Assembly (NCBI GenBank): GCA_003667245.1 | Contig: RCNN01000495.1 | Location: 248,001-312,000, forward strand | Source of the DNA: Heterostelium multicystogenum | Taxonomy: Eukaryota > Evosea > Eumycetozoa > Acytosteliales > Acytosteliaceae | DNA length: 64,000 nt | Reading direction: 5' to 3' | Shown: positions 44,401 through 56,182 of the stretch, piece by piece | How positions within the stretch are numbered: the stretch's first letter is position 1 | How the letters are laid out: every line of letters starts with the position of its first letter | Program-made: the position numbers and the translations under genes | The notes under the pieces: model-generated | Told to the model about the DNA's origin: nothing | Databases searched by the model: none | The model's input: the letters and a program-made list of their open reading frames with translations, nothing else

Positions 44401-45091
44401 GAAGTTACTCAGAAAATGCGAAAACAAGACACTTCCAAACAAGATTATTACAATCCATACACAAGGTGATAGAATCATTGTTGGAGATGTCCAAGAATCG
44501 TTCCACTACGCCAAGTACAAAAAGTCTGAAAACCAACTCTATGTATTTGCCGACGACACAGCACCACGCTTTGTAACAGCTTCAGCAATGCTCGACTATG
44601 ACACTGTCGCCGGAGCCGACAAATTTGGTAACATCTTTATCAACAGACTTCCAGCATCTGTATCTGATGAGGTCGAAGAGGATCCCACTGGATCCAAGTT
44701 AAAGTTTGAATCAGGATACCTCAATGGAGCACCACACAAGCTCGAGAATCTCATCAACTTCTATGTCGGTGAGACCGTCAACCATATTTCAAGGACATCA
44801 CTCACTGTTGGAGGACCAGAAGTACTTGTCTATGCAACATTGAACGGTACCATTGGTGCACTGGTGCCTTTCGTATCGAGAGAAGATGTAGATTTCTATA
44901 CAACATTGGAGCTTCAAATGAGACAAGAGAACCCACCACTGTGTGGACGTGACCATCTCGCATACCGCTCCTACTATTTCCCAGTCAAAAATGTTATCGA
45001 CGGAGACCTATGTGAACAATATATAACACTTGACCCAGCAAAACAACAATCGATCGCGGAGGAACTGTCGAGGTCACCAGCAGAAATTTGA
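41436..45091 (+). CDS. sf3b3: splicing factor 3B subunit 3 (SAP130)
   Basis: A beta-propeller scaffold of the SF3b complex in U2 snRNP (spliceosome, nucleus), related to DDB1/CPSF160. It starts MMYLYNLTIQRPTSIYHSI, followed by the conserved RSIAPFRLTSGTKDYIIIGSD and HQETFGRSGCRRIVPGQYLA. One intron, 41836-41926 (GTAAGT...ATAG). The C-terminus has the family block MRQENPPLCGRDHLAYRSYY and ends EELSRSPAEI. An extra T at GTTTAG near 43288 makes a false stop in mid-gene, after which the frame resumes (GRQMARFIAVGDWEG); the coding total leaves remainder 1. About 1188 residues, the usual length. The identity is clear. Confidence 0.95.
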
Positions 45092-45521
45092 AAAAACTTG
45101 AAGATCTAAGAGCATCCAAATTATATTAAATAATGACATAAACCTTTGAAGCCTATAAATAAAATAAGCAATCAATGAAGAACCTGCAAACTCCACATGG
45201 AATGTAACTTATTTTACACGCTTCTATTGTTTTATTTTAGATATCAATGAGGGAGTAGCAGTGGTTCTTGGAAAAGTGTTGATCTGACATTAACAACCAT
45301 GGTGTAATTATTAGTCAAACTGGACAGCAACTGTCCAAAGGGGTGTGTGTATGTCGTGATCAAATTTATCAAATTTGGAATATTATTGATCATAATTGCA
45401 AAATGAAAAAAAAACGACGAATGATTAGGTAAATCTGATTTTCAAATCTTAATTTTCATTAAACAATTATAAACTTATTAGTTTGTTATCTTTTGTAATT
45501 ATATTATATATTTGATATAAA
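45092..45521. other. intergenic region upstream of UROD with a small hairpin
   Basis: Follows SF3B3 in the same direction. It contains a perfect inverted repeat TGGACAG-CAA-CTGTCCA near 45321-45337 and GGGGTGTGTGTATG just after it, both plausible promoter elements for UROD. The hairpin is too small to be a clear terminator. Confidence 0.45.
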
Positions 45522-46620
45522 ATGTCTACAGATAACAGATTTCCAGAGTTGAAAAATGACCTTATCCTGAGAGTATGTAAAGGTGAGAAAGTGGAGCGTA
45601 CTCCAGTTTGGATCATGAGACAGGCTGGTCGTTACTTGCCAGAGTTTAAAGAGGTTCGTGCAGATGTCGATTTCTTCACTGTCTGCCGTAACCCAGAGCT
45701 GGCCTGCAAGGTTACTCTTCAACCAATCGACAGATTCCCTGGCTTGGATGCTGCCATTATCTTCAGTGATATCTTGGTCATCCCACAAGCTATGGGACTC
45801 GAAGTTCAGATGATCCCAGGCAAGGGTCCACACTTCCCAGATCCAGTTCGTGAACCAGCACAAATGTCACGTATCCAATTCCCAGTAGATGTTAAGAAAG
45901 AGTTACAGTATGTCTTTGATGCCATTACACTCACCCGTCAGAGACTCGGAGGTCGTGTCCCACTCATTGGTTTCTCCGGTGCACCATGGACTCTGCTCTC
46001 CTACTGCATTGAGGGTGGAGGAATCAGCGGCTCTGGAATGAACCATGCCAAGCTATGGCTATATAAACACAAGAAGGAATCACATCAATTCCTTCAAATG
46101 TTGACAGACGTGATTGTAGATTACTTGATAGGACAGGTCGAAGCTGGTGCACAGCTACTTCAGGTATTTGACTCCTGGTCTGGAGACTTGTCGCCAGATC
46201 TCTTTGATGAGTACTGTCTTCCATACCTCACTGACATTGCCAAGCGTGTCAAGGCTGCACACCCAACTATCCCCATGATCTGCTTTGCCAAAGGATCTAA
46301 CTTTGGACTCAGCAAGCTCGCACAAAAACTCTCAATACGATGTACTCGGTGTCGACTGGACCATCGATCCAAAGACAGCACGTGAGTTTGTTGCTGGTAC
46401 CAACAAGGTACTTCAAGGAAACATGGATCCAGCAGTGATGTTTGCTGGCCAGGAAGTAATTGAGCGTGAAGTTGAACGTATGATCACAGCTTTTGGAACT
46501 CAAAAATACATTGCCAATCTCGGTCACGGTATGCAACCATCAATGACCATCGACTCTGCCTATAATTTTATCACCTCAGTACACAACGTTTCAAGCAGAC
46601 TAGCATCATCAAACCAATAA
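45522..46620 (+). CDS. hemE: uroporphyrinogen decarboxylase
   Basis: Cytosolic enzyme of haem synthesis that removes four carboxyl groups from uroporphyrinogen III to give coproporphyrinogen III. Intronless. Motifs: [16 protein letters not shown] (substrate-binding Arg), [14 protein letters not shown] (catalytic Asp), [28 protein letters not shown] and [11 protein letters not shown] (active-site His). An extra A in AAAAA near 46327 shifts the frame between [15 protein letters not shown] and [13 protein letters not shown]; the total leaves remainder 1. About 366 residues, normal for the family. The enzyme is single-copy and essential elsewhere, so a sequence error is the simplest reading. Confidence 0.95.
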
Positions 46621-46742
46621 AACAACACACAAAGTAAACCTATTTATAATTATGAGATATGATATCTGCTGACCGCCGCAACACCAAACCAGTTTATTCA
46701 TTCTAATCTGATCGAATCGTATCTATTCTATTCTATTTTATT

Positions 46743-47397
46743 CTATTCTTCTTCATCATTTGTATCTCTCAAAAACCTTGGACCTTTTACCATCTCCAAA
46801 CCTCTCACTTGGTGATACTTCTCAAACGACAGCAATTCATCTCTCGAGTTCATCTCATTTTGTTCATAGGGCTCCACTATTATAATATATCCACTTGTTG
46901 AAAACTATTGTGATATGATAAGATATGTTATGATAAGACCATATACACCCAGATGGAGCAGCTAGTTAGTTAGTCTTTAAATGCAATGATAGGAAGCTAT
47001 CGATAAGAATAGAATCGAATCAATAGGGAGTCAAGCTTACATTCTTCTGTAGAGTATCAATGTTTTGTATAATTTGTTTGTTTGTTTCAAGGAGCTTACC
47101 CTTGACACAACTGTAGATAGGGTAGACGGTAGTGTCCTCGCAAGTGATATGGGCAACTACAGTGTCTCTGTGCAGCTTGAAGGCACCTTTCTTCTGGGTA
47201 CCCTGCACCTGGTTGTTCTCGAGGTCACCTGTATATTCGATTTTGACGATCTTCTTTGACAGACAAGGGTGGCTCTGTGCCAAACCAACAACACACACAC
47301 CATTCGAGTGTCTATTTATATACTGATCATGATTCACCTGGCCACCTATATCTACCTGAAAGAATTGATCATAATATCTTTCTATAACAGTTCTCAT
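46743..47397 (-). CDS. ABITRAM/FAM206 (Simiate) family protein
   Basis: Two exons, intron 46905-47040 (GTAAGC...ATAG), 172 residues in frame. The start at 47397 (MRTVIERYYDQFFQVDIGG) is chosen because family members begin with this block. It is followed by RHSNGVCVVGLAQSHPCL, the glycine-cleavage-H-like fold (YPIYSCVKGKLLETN) and C-terminal GYIIVEPYEQNE. The human protein (actin-binding, nuclear speckles) is reported in filopodia and transcription-related roles; the dictyostelid role is unknown. It converges with UROD, their ends being about 120 bases apart. Confidence 0.8.
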
Positions 47398-47736
47398 TCT
47401 AAATATATCCAAGCAATCAACACACACATACACACAACAGAATTCAAGCACATCAAGCAGTCTTAATTTACCACAAATATTAATTAGTAGTAGTAACGTA
47501 ACTTTAATTTGATTCGGTTTTTAATGCAGAGTGGCACATGTAAAATAATAATTTATTTTAATTTTTTTATTTTTTTAAATCAGACAACAACACGAAAGAG
47601 TCGAGTGAAATAAATAAATAAATATTATAAAAATTAATAGTTAATTTAAAGTTGTTTCGTGTATTTCGGTCACAAACAAGATTATTTTTTATTTATTTAT
47701 TATTCCTTTAAGAGTTTAGTTTTGAAGGAATAGGAA
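47398..47736. promoter_or_regulatory. divergent promoter region of ABITRAM and BOP1
   Basis: 339 bases, AT-rich with CACACACATACACACAAC near 47422 and poly-T/poly-A tracts close to the BOP1 ATG. No defined element recognised. Confidence 0.45.
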
Positions 47737-50579
47737 ATGGAGAAGAAGTCATCGAAAAAACCAGCTACTTCTAAGCCGACCAATGGAAATGCTGCGGTTG
47801 TTAATGGAAATAAAATACCAAAGGCAGCAGCAGGAGCAGCTGAGGCTTCAGTCAAGAAACAACCAGTCAAGAATATCACTGAATCAAAGAAGGTTACTGA
47901 GACAAAGAAGGTTGCTGAACCAAAGAAGGTTGTAGAGACAAAGAAGGTTTCAGAGCAAAAGAAGGTTGCTGAACCAAAGAAAGTTGTAGAGCCAAAGAAG
48001 GCTGCTGATGTTGAAGCAAAGTCCATTCCAGCTGAACAAACAAAGTCATTGGGAAAGAGAAAGGATACACAATCAAATACTATTAAAGCTAAGAAGGAAG
48101 AAAAAGAAGAAGAGACTTTCAATTTGACAGAGGAAATAGAGGAGGAAGATGATGATGATCATGTAGATGAACACGGAGAAGAGTCTGGAGATGATTCTGA
48201 TGATTTGGCTGATTTCGATCGTGATAATGAAGATGACGATGAAGACGCAGAGTTGGATGAAGAATATAAGAAGCTACTTGAATACAAAAATCAATTGGGA
48301 GATGATGAAGACGACGACGACGACGACGAAGACGAGTCAGATTCAGAGGATGGTTTGATGTCTTTGGAATCAGATGATCTCGAGTCAGACGAGGATGACA
48401 GTGACGACGGTGTTTCGACCAACAATGGATCGAAATCTGAACTTTCTTCTGAAGACGAATACAACGACGATCCAAATCAGTTCTACGAAACCGACGATTC
48501 TGAAGAAGACGAAGTAAGTTATTCTAACCATGATTGCTGATCTCTTACATGGAAACTGACAGGATTCTTTTCAGTCTGTTGTAAATAGAGTTGGAAATAT
48601 CCCAATGCATTGGTATGACGATGAGGATCATATTGGTTACGATGTGGATGGTAACAAGATTATGAAAGGAGAAAAGAAGGATGCACTCGACAAATTCTTG
48701 GAGCAAGCCGATCCTAAGTTCTGGAGAACTGTTTACGATAAAGTCAATGACAAGAAGGTCGAACTTACTGACGAGGATCTCGAGCTCATCAAGAGCATCA
48801 GACAGCGTAGATTCCCAGGAAACTACAATCCATACGAAGATTGGTACGATCCAGGACCCAACCCAGACAGCATACATCCACTTTCTAATGCACCAACACC
48901 CAAGCGTTCTTTCCTTCCACACAAGGCTGACGAGTTGAGAGAGGTTCGTCGTCTTGCCATTGCAATCCGTGCTGGTTGGATCAAGCTTGACGAAAGCAAA
49001 GACGAGAAGGACAAGAAGGAGTTTTACGATCTCTGGGCACCCAAGTCTGAGGCTGAGCGCCAAGAGGATGAGTTATTCGAGCGTACTGAAAAGAGAATTA
49101 CACGTATTCCAGCACCAAAACAAAAGCTTCCAGGTCATGTCGAGTCATTCAATCCACCCGAAGAGTACTTGCTCACACAGAACGAGCTCAAGGCTTGGCA
49201 TCTCATGGAGCCATCACGTCGTCCACACAACTTTGTCCCACAGAAATATGAGCAAATGCGTCGTATCCCAACATACAACAATATTATCAAGGAGCGTTTC
49301 GAGCGTTGCTTGGATCTTTATCTTTGTCCACGTAAGCAACGTTTGAAGAAGCACGATCCAGACGGTAGCCACTTGCTACCCAAGCTTCCAAAACCACAGG
49401 ATCTCAGACCATTCCCATCATACGAAGAGATGCAATACAAAGGACACACTAGTCGTGTCCGTTCCATCTCAGTCTCACCAAGCGGACAATGGTTGGCTTC
49501 AGGTTCTGACGACGGAACCATCAAAATCTGGGAAATTTCAACCACCCGTTGTGTCCAAACCTACAACGTCGAACACACTGTATTCTGTGTGCAATGGAAT
49601 CCAAACAAGAATTTCGATATTCTCGCAGCAACTTAGTAAGTTTTTTGCCAACTTAAGCTTAGCTGTAGAACTGTCACTAACCCATCGACTCATCCCAACC
49701 TAGTGATACTAAAATTATTATTATTACACCAAAACTTAATGGAAATGAACCTAATCCAGAGTTGGATGCAATTTTCGCTAAAACCTCCAATGACGGACAA
49801 TCTGGTGCAACCAAATGGTATTTGTTAAACAAAGAAAATGGAATTAGAATTGAAATAGAAAATGAATATGTAAATATCAAATAGTAGATTGGATTGGATT
49901 GGATTGAATTGGAATATTAATATTTTTCTTTGAAATCAAATGTAGAAAGTTAAAGCTATAAATTGGCATCATAAAGGTGAATACTTTAGCACAGTAGCAT
50001 CGGAGGACCCATCTAAAGCAGTTAAGATTCATCACTTGAGCAAGAGAAAAACACAAGCACCATTCAAGAAATCAAAATCAGCCTACCAAGTATCAAAGTT
50101 CCACCCATCGAAACCAATCTTTTTCTTGGCTGACCAAAATGTCATCCGTGTCTACGATTTGATGAAGCAAAAGCTCGTCAAGAAGGTCAAGACTGGCAGT
50201 CGTTATATCTCATCGATTGACATCCATCCAAGCGGTGACCATTTGATCCTCGGTGGTTACGACAAGCGTGTTTTCCTGGTTCGATCTCGACATGTCACAG
50301 CCATACAAGGTTATGCGTTATCACAAGGAGGCCGTACGTCGTGTCGCCTACCATCCATCGTTGCCATTGTTCGCATCATGCTCTGACGATCTTTCGATCC
50401 ACATTTTCCACGGTATGACCTACGACGACTACATGCAAAACGCTCTCATTGTACCATTGAAGATTCTGCGTCGTCACAAATCTCAAGATGGTCTTGGTGT
50501 TTTGGATATCACATTCCACCCAACTCAACCATGGATTTTTAGTGCTGGAGCTGATTCAACCATTAGATTATTCAATTAA
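47737..50579 (+). CDS. bop1: ribosome biogenesis protein BOP1 (Erb1)
   Basis: Nucleolar member of the PeBoW complex needed for 27S/32S pre-rRNA processing and 60S assembly. Introns 48514-48574, 49636-49703 and 49870-49945. The N-terminus has Lys-rich repeats ([15 protein letters not shown]) and a long Asp/Glu tract. The BOP1NT domain follows ([51 protein letters not shown]), then a WD40 propeller ([40 protein letters not shown]). An extra T in GTTTTCC near 50272 breaks the frame inside the propeller; the total leaves remainder 1. About 879 residues. Confidence 0.94.
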
Positions 50580-51038
50580 TAAAATATAATAATTAATGAT
50601 AGTAATGATGATAATAATAATAATATAAAACAATATAAATCTTTGAATTAAGTAAACCAACCAACCAATCAATCAATAAGGATCTAGTGAACTGGTGATC
50701 TAATCTTTTCAAAGTTTTTTTTTCTGAAAACTCAATAATAATGGGCACTAAATAGGTTATATCAATTTGATTAGGATCTAGTTTTGAGATACATAAAATG
50801 GGGAACCAACTTTATCTATGTTTTTAACTTTTAATCATATTAGATTGATTGATTTGGTTAGGGAGTTCTTTGAAATCATTGAAATTCAGATTTAATATTG
50901 AAAATGATTGATTTAATATATATTAGTTGTTTACCCCTTTAACCTTTCAGGTAGTTTGGCGCTAATACTACATTTTCTCTCCTCTCTTTGGTATAAATAT
51001 AGGATTCTGGATCTATTCAATTCTTTCCAAGTTAAAAA
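50580..51038. other. intergenic region, BOP1 to discoidin-domain gene
   Basis: AT-rich tail of BOP1 with AATAAT and ATTGATTGATT runs, then the promoter of the next gene with a TATAAATATAG box near 50992 about 45 bases ahead of the ATG. No gene seen. Confidence 0.45.
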
Positions 51039-51039
51039 A

Positions 51040-51669
51040 ATGTTAAAAGAAATAATTCTTGTATCTCTCCTTGCTGTCTGTTTGGTTGTTGCTCAACCAG
51101 CAGGAACACTTCCAGGTATACTAAATGGATATTTAATATTATCCTCAACCACTGATTATAATGCTGATCACGGTGTACAGAATTCAAAATTAAACAGACC
51201 AAGTAAGTATAAGAAATATATATGATTCAAAAGAAAAGATACTAATTTTCTTGACCATGTTTAAAACTTCTAAATAAAGCTCGTGCATGGATTCCAGCAA
51301 CTACAGCTATTAATAATGTTAATCAATGGATTATGGCAAGTAGTATAACACCATTTGATGTGTATGGAGTATCAGTACAAGGTAGATATGATGCCGATGA
51401 TTGGATCCTTGAGTTTGCTGTCCAAGTAAGTCTTGATGGAGTTAATTGGCAACAAATAGGTATGTGGATATTTCAAATTTTCCATTTAAAAGTATGTATT
51501 TTAATCCAATATATTAGGATATTATTACACAAACTTGAGCGATAGAAATACTGTAAAGTACATCGATTTTGGTGGAGCTAGAAGAGTTAGAAATGTTATG
51601 TTTATTCCAAAGAACTTCATGGGAACTGCATATGCACTTAGATGGGAGGTCTTAATGAAATTGGTATAA
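51040..51669 (+). CDS. secreted discoidin (F5/8 type C) domain protein
   Basis: Three exons, introns 51203-51279 (GTAAGT...AAAG) and 51460-51517 (GTATGT...TTAG), 164 residues in frame. An N-terminal signal peptide (KEIILVSLLAVCLVVAQ) is followed by a single discoidin-type beta-sandwich: TRAWIPATTAINNVNQWI, VYGVSVQGRYDADDWILEFA, QVSLDGVNWQQIG, IDFGGARRVRNVMFIP, ALRWEVLM. Such domains bind sugars or phospholipids. Classical discoidin I has no signal peptide and a second lectin domain; this protein has a signal peptide and no second domain. Likely secreted; the ligand is unknown. Confidence 0.82.
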
Positions 51670-52539
51670 AATTACCAACAAGTAATTGGAATCTTTGGAT
51701 AAATATTTAATTTCCATAAATGAATATTAAATAATAATTATTATTTATTTTATATAAATGTTGAGTATACTCTATCTATTGTATCTTCATTGTGGCATAT
51801 TCATAGTATTTTGTAAACACAAAACTTTATGATTTTTGTAAATAATGAGAATATATATTACAAAGGGTGAAGCAGTGTGAGATTTGGTCGTTTTTATTTC
51901 AATCACAAATGTGTGTTTTGTTGACTTTTAGATGAGTTTGGTAATTGTGGTGATTACTTGTCCACGTAGTGAGATTATAAACACCTTTACTATAATAATA
52001 ATATTATTATTATATTGAAATTTACCATGTTCAATAATAATAATATTATACTTTTAAATTACTATTTACTATTAATTAATTGATTAGTTTTAAAAACAAA
52101 AATCAAATTGTTGTTAATAACTGAAACCAAGAACAAGTAATCTACATTACAGTAATTTTTAAAAGTGACCTTTGAGTTTTTGGTCAAAGTTAAAAGATTC
52201 TTCTATCATTATAATTGTGTGGTAATTCATATTCAAACAGCAACAACAACAACAACTACTGCTGCAAAAAAAAAGTATAGTAATTTTAGTTTGTTATAAT
52301 ATATAATATACTTTAATAAAATGTATATTTAAGATATTGTTTTGACCAATCATCATTATCAACAATAACAACAATAAAAATAATAGCAAGACAAACATAA
52401 CAACAGAGTAATCAATTACTAGAGTATAGCTTTTTTAGAGTCGAGGTAGAGGTTGAATTAGAAGTAGAAGGCTTGCAGTGGAATAAGAGTTGGTTTGTTG
52501 CTTCTCTTGAAAAGAAGAAGAAGGAGAATAAGAGTCAAA
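51670..52539. other. intergenic, no gene seen
   Basis: About 870 bases of AT-rich DNA with AATAAT/ATTATT palindromic runs near 52000-52050, a GTGTGAGATTTGG patch and CAACAACAAC tracts. No ORF or RNA gene recognised. Confidence 0.5.
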
Positions 52540-52856
52540 ATGATTGACTTAAATACCCAACTAAAAGGTATTACCAACTATTGACGCAGTTTTATAGAGA
52601 TACATAATGATATTAATATGAATGACAGATATTTATATATTTGAAAAAGCTATGAATGAAACCGTAGATTATCTGACGAAACAGAGACGGAGATATTCAA
52701 GGCTGTGTTGGCTGTTCTTTATGACCACGATGTTTTCACTGCTTTGGTCAATGTCAAAGAGCAAACTACCAACGGTATGATATGAATGGAGCAATACTGT
52801 TTGAAGCAGCATCACTTACATCGCTCCATCCATTCAATCTAGATACCATTGTTTAA
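52540..52856 (+). CDS. small three-exon gene, function unknown
   Basis: ATG at 52540 (MIDLNTQLK), intron 52568-52628 (GTATTA...ACAG), middle exon from DIYIFEKAMNET to KAVLAVLYDHDVFTALVNVK, intron 52775-52842 (GTATGA...CTAG), and a last exon of five codons ending DTIV and TAA. Spliced length leaves remainder 2: one base seems missing at GATTATC near 52674, where the conserved-looking frame shifts. About 62 residues, helical and acidic. Splice sites of normal form on both introns and the GC content of the middle exon support it. No family recognised. Confidence 0.45.
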
Positions 52857-53094
52857 GTTTTATATATTTGTATTTATTCCTCCTTTGATTTCAATATTAT
52901 TCTTCACTTGGTCGGCCATCATGTATTTTAGCTTAGATGATCCTACAATGTAAATATGATCACTGTGCGATAAGGTCAGAATCAAACTAACTCTAGCTGC
53001 AACCCTTTTTTATACTATTATTAGATTTGTAAAAAGATGTAATCAAACTCTATCTATTTTTAATATTTATTATTGCGTTTCCAAGAAGAAGATA

Positions 53095-53550
53095 ATGCTT
53101 TTGCCAAAGTTGGTTCCAACCGTCATACCCAAGTCGATGAACAATAAGGTTACACTACCAAAGACAACTATAAATGATATTGGTGTTGACACACCATCGA
53201 CACCTCAAAATAACAATGGCAGAAGCCACATGCCGCAGAAGGAAATTAGCCAATCACCAGCATCGAAATATATAACTCAAATATCATCAAGTGCGACAAC
53301 CGCCTCTACCATTCCACAATCATCCATGAACCCCCATTGTACGAACAATGACGACCTAAGCCTAAACTCAAGCAATCCGGGCAGCAACAACCTTTTTAAG
53401 AATTACAATAGTGATAATCACTCTGGCAGCAGTATCAATAATAATAGTAATAGTAATAATACCAATTTTCAAAATGTAAATGTACCAAGATTAAGAAACA
53501 ATGCTTCAGCAGTAGCACCCTCCACTCCAATAATATCTTCACCTTCATAG
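53095..53550 (+). CDS. Ser/Asn/Pro-rich hypothetical protein
   Basis: Open frame of 151 residues from ATG 53095 (MLLPKLVPTVIPKSMNNKVT). It is disordered and rich in Ser, Asn, Thr and Pro, with no domain. The frame is open upstream to about 52970, so a spliced 5' exon is possible. GC content is higher than the flanks, which supports coding. It may instead be the last exon of a larger gene that includes the small exons at 52.5-52.9 kb, although those reach their own stop. Confidence 0.4.
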   Translation: MLLPKLVPTVIPKSMNNKVTLPKTTINDIGVDTPSTPQNNNGRSHMPQKEISQSPASKYITQISSSATTASTIPQSSMNPHCTNNDDLSLNSSNPGSNNLFKNYNSDNHSGSSINNNSNSNNTNFQNVNVPRLRNNASAVAPSTPIISSPS

Positions 53551-53928
53551 TTATCAATATTATATTATTATCACAACAATACATTTTCATCATCGTATTT
53601 ACCTACATTACCAACTAATATATTAATTTAAACTAAACCTTTTAACAATGATTGGTGAATAATAATAATAATATTATTTATTTAATCTTCCTCCCTTCCA
53701 AACCAACAACAAAAACCCACACGACATAACATCATTAGTCACCCGGGTGACTGACTGCTATCTATGCAAATTGTCATTAATTTAAATAAATTTAACTTTT
53801 AAAGAGAGTCAGAAATTAGAGTAACTCCCACACTTCAACTTTTTTATTTATATCTCAGATAGACTAATCCAGAACAGTTGAGTTTATATTTAAATTCAAA
53901 TTATTTATTTAGTTTAGATAATAACAAT

Positions 53929-53965
<37 letters not shown>

Positions 53966-54031
53966 TATTATATTATTATTACCTTGTTTTGTTTTGGTTT
54001 TCTTTTTTTGTTTGGATATACAAGTTAGATA
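53551..54031. other. intergenic, promoter of the phosphopantetheinyl transferase gene
   Basis: AT-rich with a long ATT trinucleotide run (about 53935-53965). It contains CACCCGGGTGACTG near 53742, a rare GC-rich palindromic site (CACCCGGGTG). No gene seen. Confidence 0.5.
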
Positions 54032-55007
54032 ATGAAAGAGTTATTGGCAGCTTTCAATTTCAAAGATTGGACTCCTACCGCTTCGGAGTGGCTCACTTGT
54101 TTGAATACTTTGAATGACCCAGAGGAGGTACAGAGAATACAATCTTTCAAGAGACCTACTGCAGATGGCTATCTAGTAGGTCCGAACAATGAGAGTGCAA
54201 AGGCTTCACTGGCCGGAAGACTACTTATGTTGATGGTAACGAGCAAGTTGACTGGACTACCTTTGAAATCGATTCAATTTAAAAGACTGTCCAATGGCAA
54301 GCCATATCTAGTCAATAAGCTTGACCGTGAATATCTCTTCAATGTGTCTCATGATGGTGATTACACTGTGATCTATGCAGTCTACGATTGTGACAAATCA
54401 CTATCGATAGGAGTTGATACAATGAAGTCTGAAATTCCCAGAAATCAAAATGTAAAAGTTGATCACCGTTAATCAGTTGTATACGCTATACTAATCATTA
54501 CTACCATATTAAATGATGTAGCCAAATGAATTCTTTGATACTATGAAGTCATGCTTCACACTGAAAGAATGGAGAAGTATTCGAGATGTATCACAAACAC
54601 AAGAAGTGAGAACCAATCGGTTCTTTAGACACTGGTGTTTAAAGGAGAGTTTTATTAAAGCAAGTTTGTATCAATTCTTACCATTATGATTTCATCTTGA
54701 TGTTGGATTTCATTCTGACTAAATTATTATGTTAAAACTCTCAGTTGGTGTAGGATTAGAATTAGACCTCCAATCTTGTGAATTCATCATTGACGATCAA
54801 AACCAAGTGAAGATCAATATATTTGATGACCAATACATGGATTCCTCTTCCAATTTTGTTTTGCTCACTGATTTACTTCCAAATCATATTATTGCACTGT
54901 GTCAGCTAGTAATGGATCCATTCAACAGCAATCCTCTGCCTTCAAGTTTGGACAACCAAAAATATGAAATTGAAATAGTAACTCCTCAACAACTTATAAA
55001 TTTATAA
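54032..55007 (+). CDS. 4'-phosphopantetheinyl transferase (AASDHPPT type)
   Basis: Transfers the phosphopantetheine arm of CoA to Ser of acyl or peptidyl carrier proteins (fatty acid and polyketide synthases). Introns 54452-54521 (GTAAAA...GTAG) and 54664-54744 (donor GTTTGT, acceptor CTCAG); 274 residues in frame. Motifs: ASLAGRLLMLMV, KRLSNGKPYLVN, FNVSHDGDYTVI, IGVDTMKSEIP (metal-binding Asp) and HWCLKESFIKAIGVGLE (W-x3-KES, catalytic). Dictyostelids have many polyketide synthases and need such an enzyme. Eukaryotic Sfp/AASDHPPT relatives are of similar length. Confidence 0.92.
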
Positions 55008-55301
55008 ATTTGTAAACAAAAGACAGAAAAACAAAAAAATTTTAAATGAAAAGAAGACAAGACAAGTTGTGGATGGTGGGTTGATTTTGGGTTTGTTTTT
55101 TATACAAAAAAATCACTAAAACTGAAAGTTTATTTATTTTAAATTAAAATTGACAAATATTGATTTTTTTGATTTTAATAATAATTAGTTAAACTATTAA
55201 GATCTATTTATATACAACAAATATTCTATACATACTTATATTTATTTATTTACTTATTTAGTTAATATTAATTCAATAGTAATAATAATCATTTAGAAGA
55301 A

Positions 55302-55708
55302 ATGGACGTTTCAGATTATAATTTAATTGTATGGATACACATAAATAGAGCAACATTAATGTGTGTGTAATAAACTAGTGATGATTATTAATAATATATC
55401 TATACAATCTACTATAGTTGGTTTTGCCAAATGGAAATAAAGTAAAGGTTGATATCAGTGATCAGATTACATTCCAACAATTAAAGACATTGGTTAGCCA
55501 ATCATATAAAGGTGGAAATTTCCACATTTCAATGTCACCAGATAAGAATGATCTATCGAAGCAATTGAAAGCTGTAAACTGGACAAAGGTTTTGACAATC
55601 GATGCCTTCAAGAAGATGCACCCATTAGGTTTGGTTTCAAACAGTGAAGTTGAATTCAATGATGGAACAGATGGTTTAATTGTTAAGTTCTACATTCACG
55701 CCGCTTAA
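55302..55708 (+). CDS. small protein, possibly ubiquitin-like fold
   Basis: Two exons, intron 55329-55417 (GTATGG...TATAG), 105 residues in frame. The sequence MDVSDYNLI-LVLPNGNKVKVDISDQITFQQL followed by LKTLVSQSY has the beta-hairpin plus helix order of ubiquitin-like and PB1-type folds, but no diagnostic motif. The C-terminus (DGTDGLIVKFYIHAA) looks like a closing strand. No signal or membrane segment. I do not recognise the family. Confidence 0.6.
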
Positions 55709-56182
55709 ACTAAACTGCATTACATCAAATCAAAAATCTTCAATCAATATATTTAATCTCAACATGTAATAGTATTCATTAATAATAATAATAATAATAA
55801 ACCTTATTTAAATTGTATAATTATAAGATATCTCAAAAGAGCTGTTAACAACTAAGTTGAGCCATTCTATTCCATTCCAAAGTCAACATTATAATAAACT
55901 ATATTATAAATATACTTATATATATATATTCACAGTTGAAGTTGTGATTGATATGATTCTTGTAGATTACCACAAGATATAAATATGTCTTCGCTTCATG
56001 AACGGAATGGTCCCAGTGTGAAAATTGCAAAAATTCTTAATCATTTTTTTAATATATGATAAGAGGAGGAGAGGGTTGACCAGATAAACAAATAGATATC
56101 GTAGATTTAAGATTTACTATTATAAGATATAGATAATATAGTAGATAGGTAGATAGATAGATAGATATAGGAGTGAGTAGAA
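55709..56182. other. intergenic region upstream of EXOC1
   Basis: AT-rich, with AATAATAATAATAATAA near 55780, TATATATATA near 55920 and a GATAGATAGATA run just ahead of the EXOC1 ATG. No gene seen. Confidence 0.5.

Noticed and set aside
53935..53965. ATT tandem run as a CRISPR-like or mobile repeat
   Set aside because: Simple trinucleotide microsatellite; no spacers or flanking structure.
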